In this document: positions 1-11,689 of the stretch, in pieces
How the letters are laid out: each line of letters starts with the position of its first letter
Numbering within the stretch: the first letter of the stretch is position 1
Assembly: GCA_917880885.1 (NCBI GenBank)
Contig: OU862906.1
Coordinates: 58,384,665-58,448,664 of the forward strand
Source: Limnephilus marmoratus
Taxonomy: Eukaryota > Arthropoda > Insecta > Trichoptera > Limnephilidae
Direction: 5' to 3'
DNA: 64,000 bases
Notes under the pieces: generated by a model
Database searches by the model: none
What the model saw: only the letters and a program-made list of their open reading frames with translations
What the model was told of the DNA's origin: nothing
Position numbers and translations under genes: made by a program

Positions 1-60
1 GTGATAAAAGAATAGTTGTATATTGTGAAAAAAAATCTATTGATGAATAAACGTTTTTAT

Positions 61-739
61 TAGTGACCGACCGAAGGTTCGGTTTCGGCAAATTTCCGCA
101 AAAAATCTAGTTTCGGCATCAGTTTCGGTTTCGGCAGAAAACCTGCCGAACCTTCGGCCGCACCGAAACTCTGCGTTCGTGAATTATCGCGCGTCATTCG
201 GCCGACTTCGGGCGATTTCGTGGCTCGTGTGTCACATATTATAGCATGACGGCATATTACAGTTTGTTTTAAAGCAGTAATATCAAAAAAATAAATAATT
301 ATTTTTTCACATACTTCATTTATTGATTTTTTGTTTATTTCATTTAACACGTGGATAAGAACTTTGTGATTGTAAGGGCAATTGAAATTAAAATAATCAA
401 TTGGTGAGTTCCTTCATTTATAATTTAAGTGTTGATTAATTATTGACAATTTTTTGTTCCAACGTTTAGTTAACATGTTTTGTTAATTTTTTATAATTAT
501 TGTTTGTTTTATATCAGTAATATAAAAAAAATATTACATATTTTTTCACATAATTCAACTATCGTTTTTTATTTCATTTAACACGTATAAAAAAGTGTAA
601 AAAATAAGCTGAATTTCATTAAATAATAGATTTTTAGCATGTCTAAAAAAGTTTTGGTTTCGGTTTCGGCCGAAACTGAGACAGATACCGAAGATTCGGT
701 TTCGGTTTCGGTAGAAAATCCTGTTTCGGTCGGACACTA
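61..739. mobile_element. hAT-type MITE, 679 bp
   Basis: The two ends form an inverted repeat beginning TAGTGNCCGACCGAA, followed by imperfect repeats of the word TTTCGG on both sides. The element is flanked by a perfect 8 bp duplication, GTTTTTAT (53-60 and 740-747). An 8 bp target duplication with a TAGTG-type end is diagnostic of the hAT superfamily. There is no transposase, so this copy is non-autonomous. The interior holds an imperfect direct duplication of about 100 bp (about 245-355 and 497-595), each half ending in the word TTTCATTTAACACGT. Confidence 0.85.
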
Positions 740-1600
740 GTTTTTATTATTTTTGAACGGTGTCCTATGATGTAAATAAATATTATGTTTATATAGATAC
801 ATAGTTTAATTTCATATTATCCATCCTTCATCCTGTAATTTTCTTTTTCTTTTTTTCGATTTTTTTTTTCCACCAACTCTACTTTATAATATCTTTAATC
901 GTCTATTTTTTTCTGTATGTAACATGAATTTTATGCGGAAATTTTGCTGGTTCATGCAACCATATACATGTAGATAATTAGTTTAAAAAAATGTACGACC
1001 GTTTCGCTAAAAAATAAAAAAAGCTATGTACGATCCTTTAAGAAATGAAGACATGCACGAAGAATAAGAGTCTGACGTAAACGAAATAAGTATCTAATAT
1101 TGGAAAACTTCGTGCTCTTTAGAATTTTAGATTGTCAAGGCTAATTTGACAACGGAAATTCACTTACCGTGCAGTAGTTTTCTATTTACAATAAATCCTA
1201 AGTTGCTCTTACTTTTAGAGGAAGGTTTATTAAAGGAGCATGGTAAGTAAAATAAAAAAAAACATTTTACATTATTCAAAAAACATTTCATAAGAATCTG
1301 TTCCGTCGAAACTCTAAATTTAGACTTTATCCTTCTCGACAGCAAGCTATGAAATATCCATATTGCATAAACTTAATAGAATTCGCTCGCCACCACGGGC
1401 TTGTTCCTGTAAGGTTTTGTAGGTATGTACTTGAGCATTGATGTAAAACTACAAAAAGGCTTGAATTTCACGTACCCACGTGAATAACACATGAATTACA
1501 CATAGACGGAATTATACTTGGAAAAAATTAAACGTATGGATAATTACACCTAAACTTTAATTATACATGTTAAAAAAACCGTTTTTAACTAACTAACTAA
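740..1600. other. AT-rich DNA, no feature seen
   Basis: This is low-complexity AT-rich sequence with short open frames only. No conserved protein motif, tRNA-like fold or repeat boundary was found on either strand. Confidence 0.5.
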
Positions 1601-2095
1601 CCATCACGCCGTTTCCCCGAAGGGGTAAGTAGAGAGGACAGACCGCCAAAGAACTCGATCTTGGCACACGCTCTTTGCCTCGTTCATAAACATTCATCGT
1701 CTCATACATGCTCTTCATTATTTTGACTCTTGACATGGCACGACTCAAGTATCTGATTCACTTGGTAGTTCTTTGTCTTTCTCGGTCGTTCTCGAATTCT
1801 TTTACCATTCACATTTGCGTCATGAATTCTCCTTACACTCCTTTCCTCGTCCATTCGCTCTACTTGAACCATTTGAGCGACTCTTTCGCAATCTTACTCA
1901 TTACGCTTACATCAACCTTTCATTCTTTGCGGAACTCCACGTTTTACACACGATCGTACATGGTTTTACCACACATACGCCTCAGGGAACTCATTTCTAC
2001 AGCATACGGTCTACTTTCATTCTTCCTCTGCCAGTTCCATCAGGGTAGGTACCAGCACCCCATTATAAACGGCTAGCTTCACTTCTTTGAACAGT
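1601..2095 (-). pseudogene. RTE-like LINE, 3' end of the RT ORF
   Basis: Read on the minus strand and across several frameshifts, this matches the C-terminal part of an RTE-type non-LTR ORF: a stretch ending in VERMDEE, then a basic block with the pattern GRxRxRPRKT, and a tail containing QILES and KSQNN. The 3' end (left side) carries the word CCATCACGCCGTTTCCCCG. The same family lies near 41.7-43.2 kb in better condition, where the pattern RWFGHVERM and GRPRKTWHDQV is intact. The reverse transcriptase core is absent. It is a dead, 5'-truncated copy. Confidence 0.7.
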
Positions 2096-2460
2096 TTTTA
2101 AAGCAATAAATATTAAGATGGCGAATATCGTCTAGCTTGGACGATGATTTGGGTAGGGAAGAGCGTGTGTGAAAACGCACCACTGTTCTTATTTAAGATC
2201 TCATCTTTTGCCGTCTCATTTTAACACTACTGAAAACAACTTAGAGGCTTATAATAATGATCCTAGAGTGATGTAATTAAAAAAATAGCTTACTTGGAAT
2301 ATCACGATTCAACACAAAAAAATACGCCCATATTTGATAAAACACCATTAAACATGTCAATATTATTTTTTAATTATTTCTTATTCATTGACAGATAATA
2401 AAAATATACTTAATAAAATAAAATACTTTTTTGTTTAAAACCACGAGATATATTAATTTA

Positions 2461-2500
2461 TGAACCGACCGGTTTCGCTTTACTCAAGCATCTTCATGGT
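2461..2500 (-). ncRNA. Hammerhead-ribozyme-like motif, Penelope type
   Basis: Minus-strand order is ATGAAGA (core CUGANGA with its first base changed), one unpaired T, a 4 bp stem GCTT/AAGC, then GAAAC, CGGTC. The final C would be the cleavage site and ACC upstream can pair with GGT downstream as stem I. This order matches hammerheads known from Penelope-like elements. The C-to-A change in the core probably inactivates it. Confidence 0.4.
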
Positions 2501-2576
2501 ACAAATTAATACTAAACAAGAAGTACATAATGTGTGCTTATATATAACAAAATATAGAGGGAGACAACATGATACA

Positions 2577-2640
2577 AATATTATAACTGGCTCCAGACGG
2601 GAGCAGTTGGGACTCTTTTGAGGTATTTCATATAAAAATT
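2577..2640 (+). repeat. SINE A 3' fragment
   Basis: This is a solitary copy of the SINE A tail: the words CTGGCTCCAGACGGGAGCAG and GGGACTCTT are present and in order. The tRNA-like head is missing. Confidence 0.65.
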
Positions 2641-4140
2641 GCGTTACTTGTAAAAAGATAAAGTATCTTTCACTCTCTTGGTGGCTCTCATCCATAGTAG
2701 TCTTCTACCGAGGACCCTCTAGGTCGGCTGCCCATCTTAACCGTGGTCAACCTTATGTCCCTACTCTGTGACAGTTGATCCGCTGACAGTTGGCCTCCCG
2801 GCATACTTTTATACACTACGCAGTCGGTATAGGGAAAATACGATACCCACTTACACAAAATATAACTTAAGTGTCCTGACAGGGTGTGCATAGAAAATGT
2901 ACCGCCGAATTACAAAAGCATAAAATATATTTTCATTCAAATGCATCAAGGATATAACTACTTGTCTCGTCTCTACACTGTATATACCAGGGTATAAGTA
3001 CAAAAATCGATATTTTATATACATTCGTTTGATATGCATACCGACTTATTAAAAAGATATTTTTGAAGTCGATTTTTCGTTTGAAATTGGTAAACAAATG
3101 GGCAAAAAATTGGGTCACCATTCGAACAACTGGGAAGATAATCCTAACAAAGGAAATCATTGGTTTGCCACGGTAATTCTTTAGTCGTAGATACCAAATA
3201 CCACAAGCATTGCTTCGTTTGAGTGCAGACATTGTGGCGTTCATGTGGGCTAAGTCTTCAAAGTGCATGAATTATTTCATATTAAATTTACGTCAACATA
3301 CGATAGTGTGGTCCGTTTACATCAGTGCCAGAATTACAAACCATTGCTTTATGGCAGAGGGCTCATCTAGCGTGTAGTTTATCGCTGATAGTGCTACGGA
3401 TGTTGCGTAAAGCGTGGGGCAGATTAGCATGCTCTACGGATCTACGCCGCTACGTCGCTCCGTCATGTCGCTACGCTGAAGCGCCGCCAGTTGATGTGAC
3501 GCTCCAGCACAGCTTTTTGCAACGGATTAGGCATTACGGCAAAGCTTAGTGAGTGATGCATGCTTTTGGCACTTACACTTATGTCGTAAAATGAATTTAT
3601 GCTTTCAAAATAGTCCCCAAATAAAAAATTCTTTTAGCGGATTTTTATTTACTTTCGAACATTATAGGAAACTAACATGTTGCGATATTCCAGGAGTATT
3701 TTTCGGTGTTACCATTCTCTAAGGCATTGGGAAGATAATTTAACTTAAAAAGCTAAAATTATTTGAATTAACTACAAAATGCTTTCTGTTTACTGAATAC
3801 ATGTACGAGTATGTAGTTCTAATATCAACATTTAAAAAGTAATGTTGTGTAATCCCAAAATATGTATCTAATACATATGTGAGGTGTAAAATTTTGCGGG
3901 TTCCTTTAAGCTCCATTTAAGTGAATTAAGATTATTATTTGAACCCATTTATTTCAATACCAAAAAAAAGGCAGAACGAAAACATTTACTAAATTAAGTA
4001 CCTGCATAAATGTTGTTAAAGTTACACACAAACATATAAGTCGGTCCCGAAAACAATGTTGGATGCGTGATTTTGTGGTTTTGTAGTAGCGCTGTTTAAT
4101 GTTTCGTTTCTGCATTTTTACTTTTTTGAGATCAAGAAAT
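2641..4140. other. No supported gene; mostly unassigned DNA
   Basis: Short open frames on both strands have no recognisable motifs. A GC-richer island near 3320-3550 contains clustered TACG/CTACG words and one 74-codon open frame, but nothing in that frame looks like a known protein. I treat the region as unannotated. Confidence 0.4.
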
Positions 4141-4146
4141 GTAGTT

Positions 4147-4290
4147 TTTCCGTAATTTGTTTTTGGGGTGTTGTGTCGTGTTAATCATCATCAGGGCAGA
4201 TATGTCACGATGGATGATGGACACTGTAACGCTGTCCAAAACGGTGGCTAAAGAAGAAGGTAGCGCAACACGGCATAACACCCCAAAAAC
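4147..4290 (+). repeat. Penelope-type 3' repeat with decayed hammerhead core
   Basis: This copy belongs to the repeat seen at 27417-27560, 27716-27815 and 37915-38045. The stem II half TGGACA...TGTCC is preserved, but the core reads TGGATGA instead of CTGATGA and AAAAC instead of GAAAC. The left side (GTTTTTGGGGTGTTGTG) is an inverted copy of the right end (CATAACACCCCAAAAAC), so the unit is a small foldback about 144 bp long. Confidence 0.6.
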
Positions 4291-4324
4291 AAATAACGAA
4301 AATTATTTTGAGTATGGTAGTCAC

Positions 4325-4400
4325 CTATGGCAGATGTGTTGGTTATCCAAAATATAGTTGCTGGGGAGGCGGTACCCATAACCGCCTCCCAAATTAATTG
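4325..4400 (-). repeat. SINE B 5' fragment
   Basis: This is a minus-orientation head of SINE B, recognised by GTGTTGGTTATCC and by the palindromic GGAGGCGGTACC...CCGCCTCC block that marks the 5' end of the family (compare 60700-60765). The body and the 3' tail are missing. Confidence 0.6.
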
Positions 4401-4763
4401 GTGTTTAAATGTGATTGTGATATTCTTCATACTTGAATTCCGAAGACAAAATCTTGGAATTATTTTAGAAGGTGGGAAAAAATATATTAATATTATTTTA
4501 ATTCTTTCTTCCATGTTGAATTCTAATCAAGTGAAAAGTATTGACCGAGCGCTATTATCTGATGAGAACGTTTTCTGTGAAATATGTTAATTGTTTCATT
4601 CCCGCTAATACAGGCAGCATATTTCCACGAAGCACTTTACTTTGCTTCTATTTTTGCAAACTTTTTCATAGCGTTTCAAAGCATTTTCAAACTTTGGTGT
4701 GTAGATGAATTTTTTTTATTCTAATAAACTACCGCAAAACGTATGTTTAACATTTTCTATGTA

Positions 4764-4800
4764 CGAGGGATGTTCACAAAGTAAGTGTAATAGATTTTTA
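4764..4800. mobile_element. mariner-like terminal repeat, solitary
   Basis: The words TACGAGGGATGTTCACAAAG and TAAGTGTAATAG resemble the outer end of mariner elements. No transposase lies beside it. A decayed transposase of mariner type occurs far away at 50.0-50.5 kb. Confidence 0.4.
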
Positions 4801-4890
4801 TATTTTTTTAGGAAAAGTGTATCTGAAAAAAAAAAAACATAATATTGTTGATACAAATGTTGACTTTATTTCCACAAAATCCCGATCCGA

Positions 4891-4978
4891 TTATTTTTTT
4901 ACATTAACTCCACACAGGAGGCCTTTAGGAAAATAATTTCCCTCAGGACCTATGTCATCTTTGGAGATGTTGTTGCTG
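4891..4978 (-). repeat. SINE B / LINE J 3' tail, inverted fragment
   Basis: A minus-orientation tail starts at a T-run and contains the outer arm CTCCACACAG and the inner arms around AAAATAATTTCCCTC. It directly abuts a plus-orientation SINE B body, so the two ends point away from each other. Confidence 0.7.
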
Positions 4979-4984
4979 AAGATG

Positions 4985-5372
4985 ATTGTACCGCTGCCCC
5001 GAGAACCATTTATTGAATAACCAACACCTTTGCCGTAGGTCACCCCAAGTGGTTCGCAACATTTGGTGACTTGGCGGGGGTGCCCGGGCTCATGGGTTGA
5101 GGTCTTGGCAGCGGATGCGTCTGCCAACCAGCTCCATGGCAGGAAGGAGTCCCTTTGACTTCTCCAGACGTTCTCTCTTGGAATATCACCTTGTGGGAGG
5201 GATGGTTTCATAAGTCCGTCACACATGACCGTCAATCTGACCCCCAGATTCCTATCCACCCCTCAAACCCCTTTCCTTACCAGAACTTCCTCTCCTTCCT
5301 TTTCTAAAAAGACCCTCCACAAAGTATTCCCAAAGATGACATGTGTAGCTAATGTAAAAAAAATCCGAGACA
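4985..5372 (+). repeat. SINE B copy, tail hairpin deleted
   Basis: The plus-orientation body runs from the ACCGCTGCCCCGAGAACC head to TAATG and an A-run. In the tail, the sequence jumps from AAGATGACA to TGTGTAGCTAATG, so the inner hairpin arms present in other copies are missing here. The rest is collinear with 23140-23595. Confidence 0.75.
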
Positions 5373-7004
5373 TGTAAGTTTCATATTTTTTTATAAACCT
5401 AGTAAGAAGTCCTTTAAATTCACATGCTTTGATTTAATCATAAACTTGTTTTAAATTTCACGTAACTGATCAATAACATTTTATCATAATATATGAATAG
5501 TTGTTTTATGGTTTTGTAAAAATTAAAAGACATTTATAAATAAGTTTAGCTGTATTTTTATTTTTCTTGTAGTTGTGTTTAATTATGTATTCTTATATTT
5601 TGACCATTTTCCAATTGTTGTCAAAGTGTGCAATGTCCAACAGTTGTACGTTAAATTTAATTAAACATAAGTTTCTGATCCTGATTTTTTTGATTGATAA
5701 TTTTAGCCGTTAAAAATTAAATTTGGTAACAATTAAATCTTCATATAACATATTATTAGTTATTCAATATTTCGTGGAAACAGTGTTATTTCACCCCTTA
5801 TCCAGATAACCTGACATTTGGCAAAACTTGCGAATCATTAATGATAGTTGGTAAAGATCCAGCAATGTACATATTGCCAAATTTAGATTCTTTATTAGTA
5901 AATAATGGTAATTAATAGACAATTACAAACGTACTATTTAAAAGTGTATATCATATCGTCGCCTTATTACCATTAGAAAATTTTACAGGAGGAGAAGGTT
6001 TTCTTTCATTATTTCAATGAAACATTATGATAAGTGTATAATATAAAGCTATTTCCATAAAGGTAAAGGTCTGATGAGTTTAAATAATTCTTAGTTAAGT
6101 GATTAACTATTATACTTTATTTTTAATTTTAAAGTTTTATAAAAACTAAATTGGTCGTTTGGACAAATAAGAACTAAGGCGACGACATGGATGTGAAATA
6201 AGTACAATTTTACGTACTTATAAATGAGGATCACAAAGGGCATTATTTTTCAAAAATGTATCGTTTTTATGCATGATAGCAGCCTAAGCAGCAAAGTAGG
6301 TTGGCATATTTATGATTACTCGCGGTAAGTAGGTTGGATTATTTTTGATTACTTGCAGTGGGGTAATAATATAATCCTATTTCTTAAATATATCCATTTG
6401 ACATTTTTGTTTTGAAGAGTTTTAATTTTCAATGTACATTTGTTACCTTAATTTTCATTTTTTTGCGACCGGTTTCGGCATGTCAAACCGTTTTCAAACT
6501 CTTCAAAACAAAAATGTCTAGAAATTGTTACATAGTTAATGCCCTAGAAATACAAAAAATATCTATTTGAATTCCGATTTTGAATTCGTGAAAATGAATG
6601 ATTGCAGAACTTGGAAGTGGAAATTAACCCAATTCTCGTTATCCAATCGAGCTTAATCTCGGCAGATTGACTCGTTGCTGATGATAATGCATTCTATCAA
6701 CTTTTGGTAGTGCTCACACTGTGCACACACATACATTTCTCTAAAGTTGGCTACCATCCGTCCCAAGACATAGCGCAACTCGGTCAGGCCGTTACATGCT
6801 TAGGACCATATTATTATTATGTATTTTGAAAATAGACGTATTATAGTAAAAAAAGCTTTGTTTTTATTATGGGTTATTTTTTTTTAAAACTGTTGATGTC
6901 CGTTCTGAGACTGGTAAATATTTTATTTTAATGATAATTTTAGATTTGCGTTCTGTGATCTGTTAATTGGCTTCAAATCCACGAATGATTGAAGATTAAA
7001 GTAT
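5373..7004. other. AT-rich DNA; one inverted repeat near 6.4-6.5 kb
   Basis: No gene is supported. Near 6400-6517 the word ACATTTTTGTTTTGAAGAG is followed about 75 bp later by its reverse complement. The enclosed sequence holds a hammerhead-like remnant (see the 6465-6500 entry). Confidence 0.5.
6465..6500 (-). ncRNA. Decayed hammerhead-like motif
   Basis: The minus strand shows TTGAAAA, a short CGG/CCG stem, then GAAACCGGTC. The last ten bases agree with the 3' half of the motifs at 2461 and 28727. The 5' core has lost two key positions, so activity is not expected. Confidence 0.25.
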
Positions 7005-7150
7005 TCATTATTATAAGCAATAATTATCAGCCTGAAACACTCATCCACATTGAAAAATCTTCCGATAAAAGATACATGACGCCAACGGGACTTGAACCCG
7101 TGTCCTCTCGATTGCCGGTCGATTGCTCTTGACCACTGAGCTATGGCGGC
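7005..7150 (-). repeat. tRNA-derived SINE ('SINE C')
   Basis: The element begins on the right with a complete tRNA-like head (7078-7150) and continues leftwards into about 70 bp ending GATAATTATTGCTTATAATA. That last 55 bp is repeated almost exactly at 7427-7480 without the tRNA head. The arrangement of a tRNA head plus a 3' segment shared with another repeat is typical of SINEs. No poly-A is visible. Confidence 0.65.
7078..7150 (-). tRNA. tRNA-like sequence (SINE head), anticodon position GGC
   Basis: These 73 bases fold into a full cloverleaf: a 7 bp acceptor stem with one mismatch, D-arm GCTC/GAGC, an anticodon arm with one mismatch, a 5 bp T-stem ACGGG/CCCGT, and T-loop TTCAAGT. Position 33 is C instead of the universal U. 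The anticodon by position would be GGC, which eukaryotes do not normally use for alanine. With no terminator-like T-run just after it, and a repeated 3' extension, this is probably a SINE promoter head and not a functional tRNA. Confidence 0.55.
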
Positions 7151-7399
7151 TTATCTCGTACCCGCCAAATGATTCAATATATGCTAGTGTTTCATTCAAC
7201 AATTACTGCTTATTATATTTTTTCCACCTGAAAACAACCAACTTTATTTTTGCGAGAGAAACATTGTAAGTGTTAAGTCCCTCGCTAGGTGGCGTCGAGA
7301 CAAATTATGTCTTCATTTATTGGGGAAATACTTAAACTTGTCAAATATTAATTATTATTTTTTTTAATTGTAAAACTAACGTTTTTAAGACAAGATTTT

Positions 7400-7891
7400 T
7401 TATGCATAGCACAAAGGGTAACAATTATTATAAGCAATAATTATCAGCCTGAAACACTCATCCACATTGAAAAATCTTCCTTTATTAAAGTATTCTTCCA
7501 TCACACATTTCCCTGTTGAAGTCTTTATTGGAGTTAAAAGTCCTTTAGACTGAACGAGTGGAAACGAGACAGGGTGGAGAGTCAGTGACGTACTTATAAA
7601 GACGTTTAAAACAGGCTCAGGGATGTCAAAAACATTTGATGACATGAATACCCACTCGACGGGTATGGACATGGGTCGGTCTCTTTCATAATCCCGCATA
7701 ATTTGGTCACCGTCTAATGGCAATTTTGGCACTGACAAAAATGATACTAGATTGCACCATTCTAGTGATGGATGTAATCGGATAATCTGCTTATTTTGAC
7801 AGCCAAAGATCATTATAAAGATGCAATACGTAATGTTTTCAAAATAAATAAATAATAATAAATAAATAAAATTTTGATTCAAAATATGCAA
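7400..7891 (-). other. Open frame of 163 codons, unknown; contains SINE C module
   Basis: This open frame is longer than chance AT-rich frames nearby, but I recognise no domain. Its C-terminal 20 or so codons are encoded by the 55 bp module shared with SINE C, and its N-terminal part is low-complexity and hydrophobic. It is most simply repeat-derived sequence that happens to be open. An alternative is the 3' end of the LINE that mobilises SINE C. Confidence 0.3.
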
Positions 7892-8405
7892 TTCTGAACT
7901 TAGCGAGGCTTAAGTAGATGTTTCAACGACGATTTGTTTCTGCAAACTTTTTGAAGTGAAAACTTCTTTAGCACAGTTGTGATTTTGAAATCGATTAAAC
8001 GGAAACGAGCGACACTAAAAGGAGACAAACGTATACATCTATAGGATTTAGCCTGCGGGAGAAAGGGATATACTAATCGATATCCTCTTTGTGCGGTGCT
8101 TCGTAGCCTATCGGCCTTCTCTTTGTGCGGTGCTTCGTAGAATAAAATGTAAAATATTTTTTAAACTTGGTTGGTAACAATATTATGATAAATTCTTATT
8201 CTTCTTGTACCCTGTCCGTTCAACTGACGTTGGCTATCATGTTGGCTATGCGGACTTTGTTTACTGCGGCCTATAACAGCTCCACGGTAGGCGGGCCAAA
8301 CCACTGTCTCAGGTTTTTCAGCCATGAGGTTCTCCTTCTTCCAGGGCCCCGTCTTTCGGAAACTTTCTCTGCATTATGAGATGCAGGATCTCGACTTCTC
8401 TGCAC

Positions 8406-10894
8406 ATTTTTTATTTATTTATTTTTTTATTGGCAATGCTTATTAAAAATACATATAAAGTTACATCAGTTACATAGTTACATAAAGTTAACAAAAAAAT
8501 AAAAAATTGCATTTCCTCACCATAAAGAGACAATGCTCTTGTGTTTGGTGAGAGAGTTTTAGCTCAATCAGTAAATTAAAATATCGTGTAGGTTAGTAAT
8601 AACGGCTATTGTAAGTAATAAGTAAGTTAAAAAATCATGTATAAATTTAAAAATAAAAATCCTGAAGAGTTTAAAAAATCATAATATAAATTAAAAAATC
8701 ATTATAAATGAAAGAATCATGTAAGCTAGTAACAAAAATTATTGTAATAAGTAAGTAAAGGATATGTAAGAAAGAACGCAAGATTTATACAATAGTATGT
8801 AGACTCAGAGATATAGAAACTAAGAAATGAAAAAAAAAGAAGGAATGAATGATTTATAAAATAGCAGACTTTAAGATACAAAGTAAACATATTTGGGATT
8901 TTTATAGCAGTTTAAGGTAATTTTTTAATTTGGGCTTAAATTCCTGCATATTTTCGATGGTTTTTAATTTTAATGGGAGGTTCTTATAATAGATTATGCC
9001 AAGATAAAGATAGGAATTTTGAATATGCTTAGTATTAAATTTAGAGATTTTAATAGGTTTTTGTTATCTTGCTGATGTATTGAATTGGAAGTTACGAGTA
9101 TTTAACTGTATTTCTTTGTAAATTTGAAGTATTGAATATTTTTTATAGATTTTGTCTATTGTAGGCACATTGAATATTGAAAAAAGAATTTCAGTAGGAA
9201 ATTTAGACGGTTTTCTCAAGATTACCTTAATTATCAACCTTTGAACAATTTTGAGGGGATTTAAAATATTGTCATATGTTCCTCCCCAGCCAATAATACC
9301 ATATTGCAATAAAGATTGAACAGTTGCATAGTACACTCTTTTAGGTTTTCTAAGCTAAGACTATTTCTAAGTCTAATAAATATATAAATACATTTCCTAA
9401 TCCTTTTGACGAGTTTACAAATATGTGTTTTCCATTTAAAATGTTGATCTATATATACACCAAGATATTTGATTTTGGGAGTTGGACTAAGTATAGCACA
9501 ATCTTGATTGCAGTTAGTTTTATTATATTTCTTTGGCTAGGTTATTAACAGTATTCCAATTGGTACCTTCAATTATAATGACAGTATCGTCAGCATAAGA
9601 TATTATTTTCCGTTTAGTTTTTGTATAAATATGTCATTAACATAGATGATAAACAGTAACCGTCCCAGGACTGTACCTTGAGGTATGCCGAAATGACTCA
9701 CTTTTGGTGAACTAAGCACACCATTCATTTTTACAACTTGGGGACGTTTGAAAAGGTAGCTTTTTATCCATTCTAGAGCTGAACTATTTAATCCAATGTT
9801 TCTTAATTTACTTAAAAGTTTGTCATGTGATATTCTGTCAAATGCTTTTTTGAGATCCATAAAAATTCCCAGGCATTTAAATGATTTATCTAATGAACAA
9901 TGCACAAGGCTACTTAATTTTGCAATTGCATCATGTGTGCTTCTACCTTCCATAAAACCATACTGGTTTTCATTAATTATACCATTGCATTTTATAAATT
10001 GGGTCATTTTTTTTAACTAGTTTTTCAAAAATTTTTGCTATATTTGAGAATACTGATATGGGACGGTAACTGTTTACATCTTCTGGATTACCTGACTTAA
10101 ATATTGGGGTGATAGTAGTTTGTTTGTAAATTGATGGAAATACTCCGCTTTGGAAACTTGTGTTTATTATATGCATTAATGGCTTAGAAATTAGATTTTT
10201 TATGTTTTTTAAAATATCAACCGTAATTGCATTAAATCCCGGAGCAGATCCTCCTTTCATATCGGTTATGATAGAAACTATTTCCTCCTGTGTGGTGACT
10301 TCAAATGTCGTCATTTTATTTTTAGCATTTATATTACAGTCTGGAGATGTTATAATATTTGGATCAACGTGAATGAGATTGGCGAGATTTTTCCCTACAT
10401 TTGCAAAGAAAGTGTTAAATATATTTGCAGCTTTTGAGGGGTTTTCTTTACAGCATGTTTTTGAGTTATCATGTATAATAGCATTGATTTCGTTATTATT
10501 GTTTTTTTTCTTGTCAATTATTTCATTTACAACCGTCCATACTCTTTTACCATAATTTTCAGCTTGATCCAACTTCCGCTTATAGTAACTTTCTTTGGTA
10601 TGTTTTATGATATATGAAAGTTTATTTTTATATGCTTTAAAGTGATTGAGTAAGTTTTTATTATTAGGTTGTTGAGTTGTTAATTTATAAAGAGCTTGCT
10701 TACGTCGTACAGATACTATTAATCCATGAGTAATCCATGGTTTTATAGGTTTGAAGTTAGACAGTTTGTGTTTGGGAATTATATTTTTTGACGAGTCATT
10801 TATGTATTTAGATATTTTTTCTTCAAATATTTTACAGCAGATATTGACATCATTACATTGTAATAATTCGATCCATTTTTCTGATTGGAGTCCT
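8406..10894 (-). pseudogene. LINE-1x: decayed Jockey/CR1-like non-LTR retrotransposon
   Basis: The minus-strand reading gives a reverse transcriptase in several frames. In order: a pre-RT region with PWITHGL and KESYYKRK; SAPGFNAI; TPIFKSGNPEDVNSYRPIS; DLKKAFDRISH; GIPQGTVLG; the catalytic YADDTVII near 9570-9600; KYLGV near 9470; and LQYGIIGWGG in the thumb region. Frame changes occur near 9990 and 9600 and again near 9350. The endonuclease is missing, so the copy is 5'-truncated at about 10.9 kb. The 3' end at about 8.41 kb has a (TAAA)-type tail. Related decayed copies lie at 31.8-33.9 kb (plus) and 36.9-37.9 kb (minus). The clade assignment is by motif style only. Confidence 0.8.
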
Positions 10895-10975
10895 GGAGTC
10901 CCAGAGGTGTCAATATGTTTTTCCGATTTTTCTGTTTCCAGATTTTCGATTGAGTTTCGCTTATATTGTCTTCAT
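10895..10975 (+). repeat. SINE D 3' fragment
   Basis: This matches the body of the tRNA-like repeat at 30735-30855, sharing CAGAGGTGTCAAT, CCGATTTTTCTGT and CGATTGAGTTTCGC. The tRNA-like head is cut off by LINE-1x at its 5' end. Confidence 0.55.
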
Positions 10976-11118
10976 TTATTTAAATATTACAATTTGAGGT
11001 TTTACTCATAAAGTTAAAATAAAATAAAGATTTTCATCCAATGCGTTATTTTTGCATATGAGCATGTATTTTGTTTTATTTATATTCAGTTCTAGCCCAA
11101 AATTCTCACAAGTCTTCA
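10976..11118 (-). pseudogene. RTE-like RT fragment, left part
   Basis: On the minus strand the frame reads CENFGLELNINKTKYMLI, the conserved block after the RT active site in RTE-type LINEs. It stops at the BEL insertion and continues beyond the BEL element at 22180-22300 with frame-shifted sequence upstream of that block. Removing the BEL element and one copy of its CTACT duplication rejoins the frame at VVKTCENFG. Confidence 0.55.
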
Positions 11119-11123
11119 CTACT

Positions 11124-11689
11124 TGTAGGGGCGTGTAAATAGCCCCTGACACGAGGGAGTTACTACCCTATGTAAATTAACGAAAATTGAATTCTTCCCT
11201 ATGTGACACAAAAACAGTTGACCCAGCAATTCCAACCAAAATGAAACAAAACAATACTCACTCAGAGAATGCAGCTCATCCACGATGTCCAACACAAAAG
11301 ACACTTCTTTTCATTAAAAAATATCAAGGCGGTATTGCATAATCTTAACAGATGTTTCGCACAGCAAGGAAGTTTCAACAATGAATAAATTTGCATATTA
11401 ATAATACGTGCCAAAATCACAATCTTGTACAACAATAATTCAAGTATTGGATGAATTATTCGATTATGCGTGACTAGGAGCGACATCTCTTGGCCTTTTA
11501 CTGACACTCCCGTCGGAAGCAATTGCCTGCCTCATAGAGGTAAGGAAATGCATGGATACACTGAATTTCAAGTCACACAGGTAAATTCAATACAATACAA
11601 AAACCACAGATGGCGCCCTCATGGTCTCATAGCATAAATTATTAATTGATTAAGAAAATGGATCCAAATATATTTATGGCGCGTATCCA
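11124..11689 (-). repeat. BEL 3' LTR
   Basis: This is the left copy of the 566 bp direct repeat, with TG...CA termini. It is the 3' LTR because the coding sequence runs right to left. The adjoining purine-rich tract at 11690-11702 supports this orientation. Confidence 0.95.

Noticed and set aside
7078..7150. A functional tRNA gene
   Set aside because: C at position 33, an unusual anticodon (GGC), mismatches in two stems and a repeated 3' extension favour a SINE head.
8080..8135. Tandem CTTTGTGCGGTGCTTCGTAG as a regulatory repeat
   Set aside because: There are only two units with a 35 bp spacing and no adjacent gene or further copies to give it meaning.
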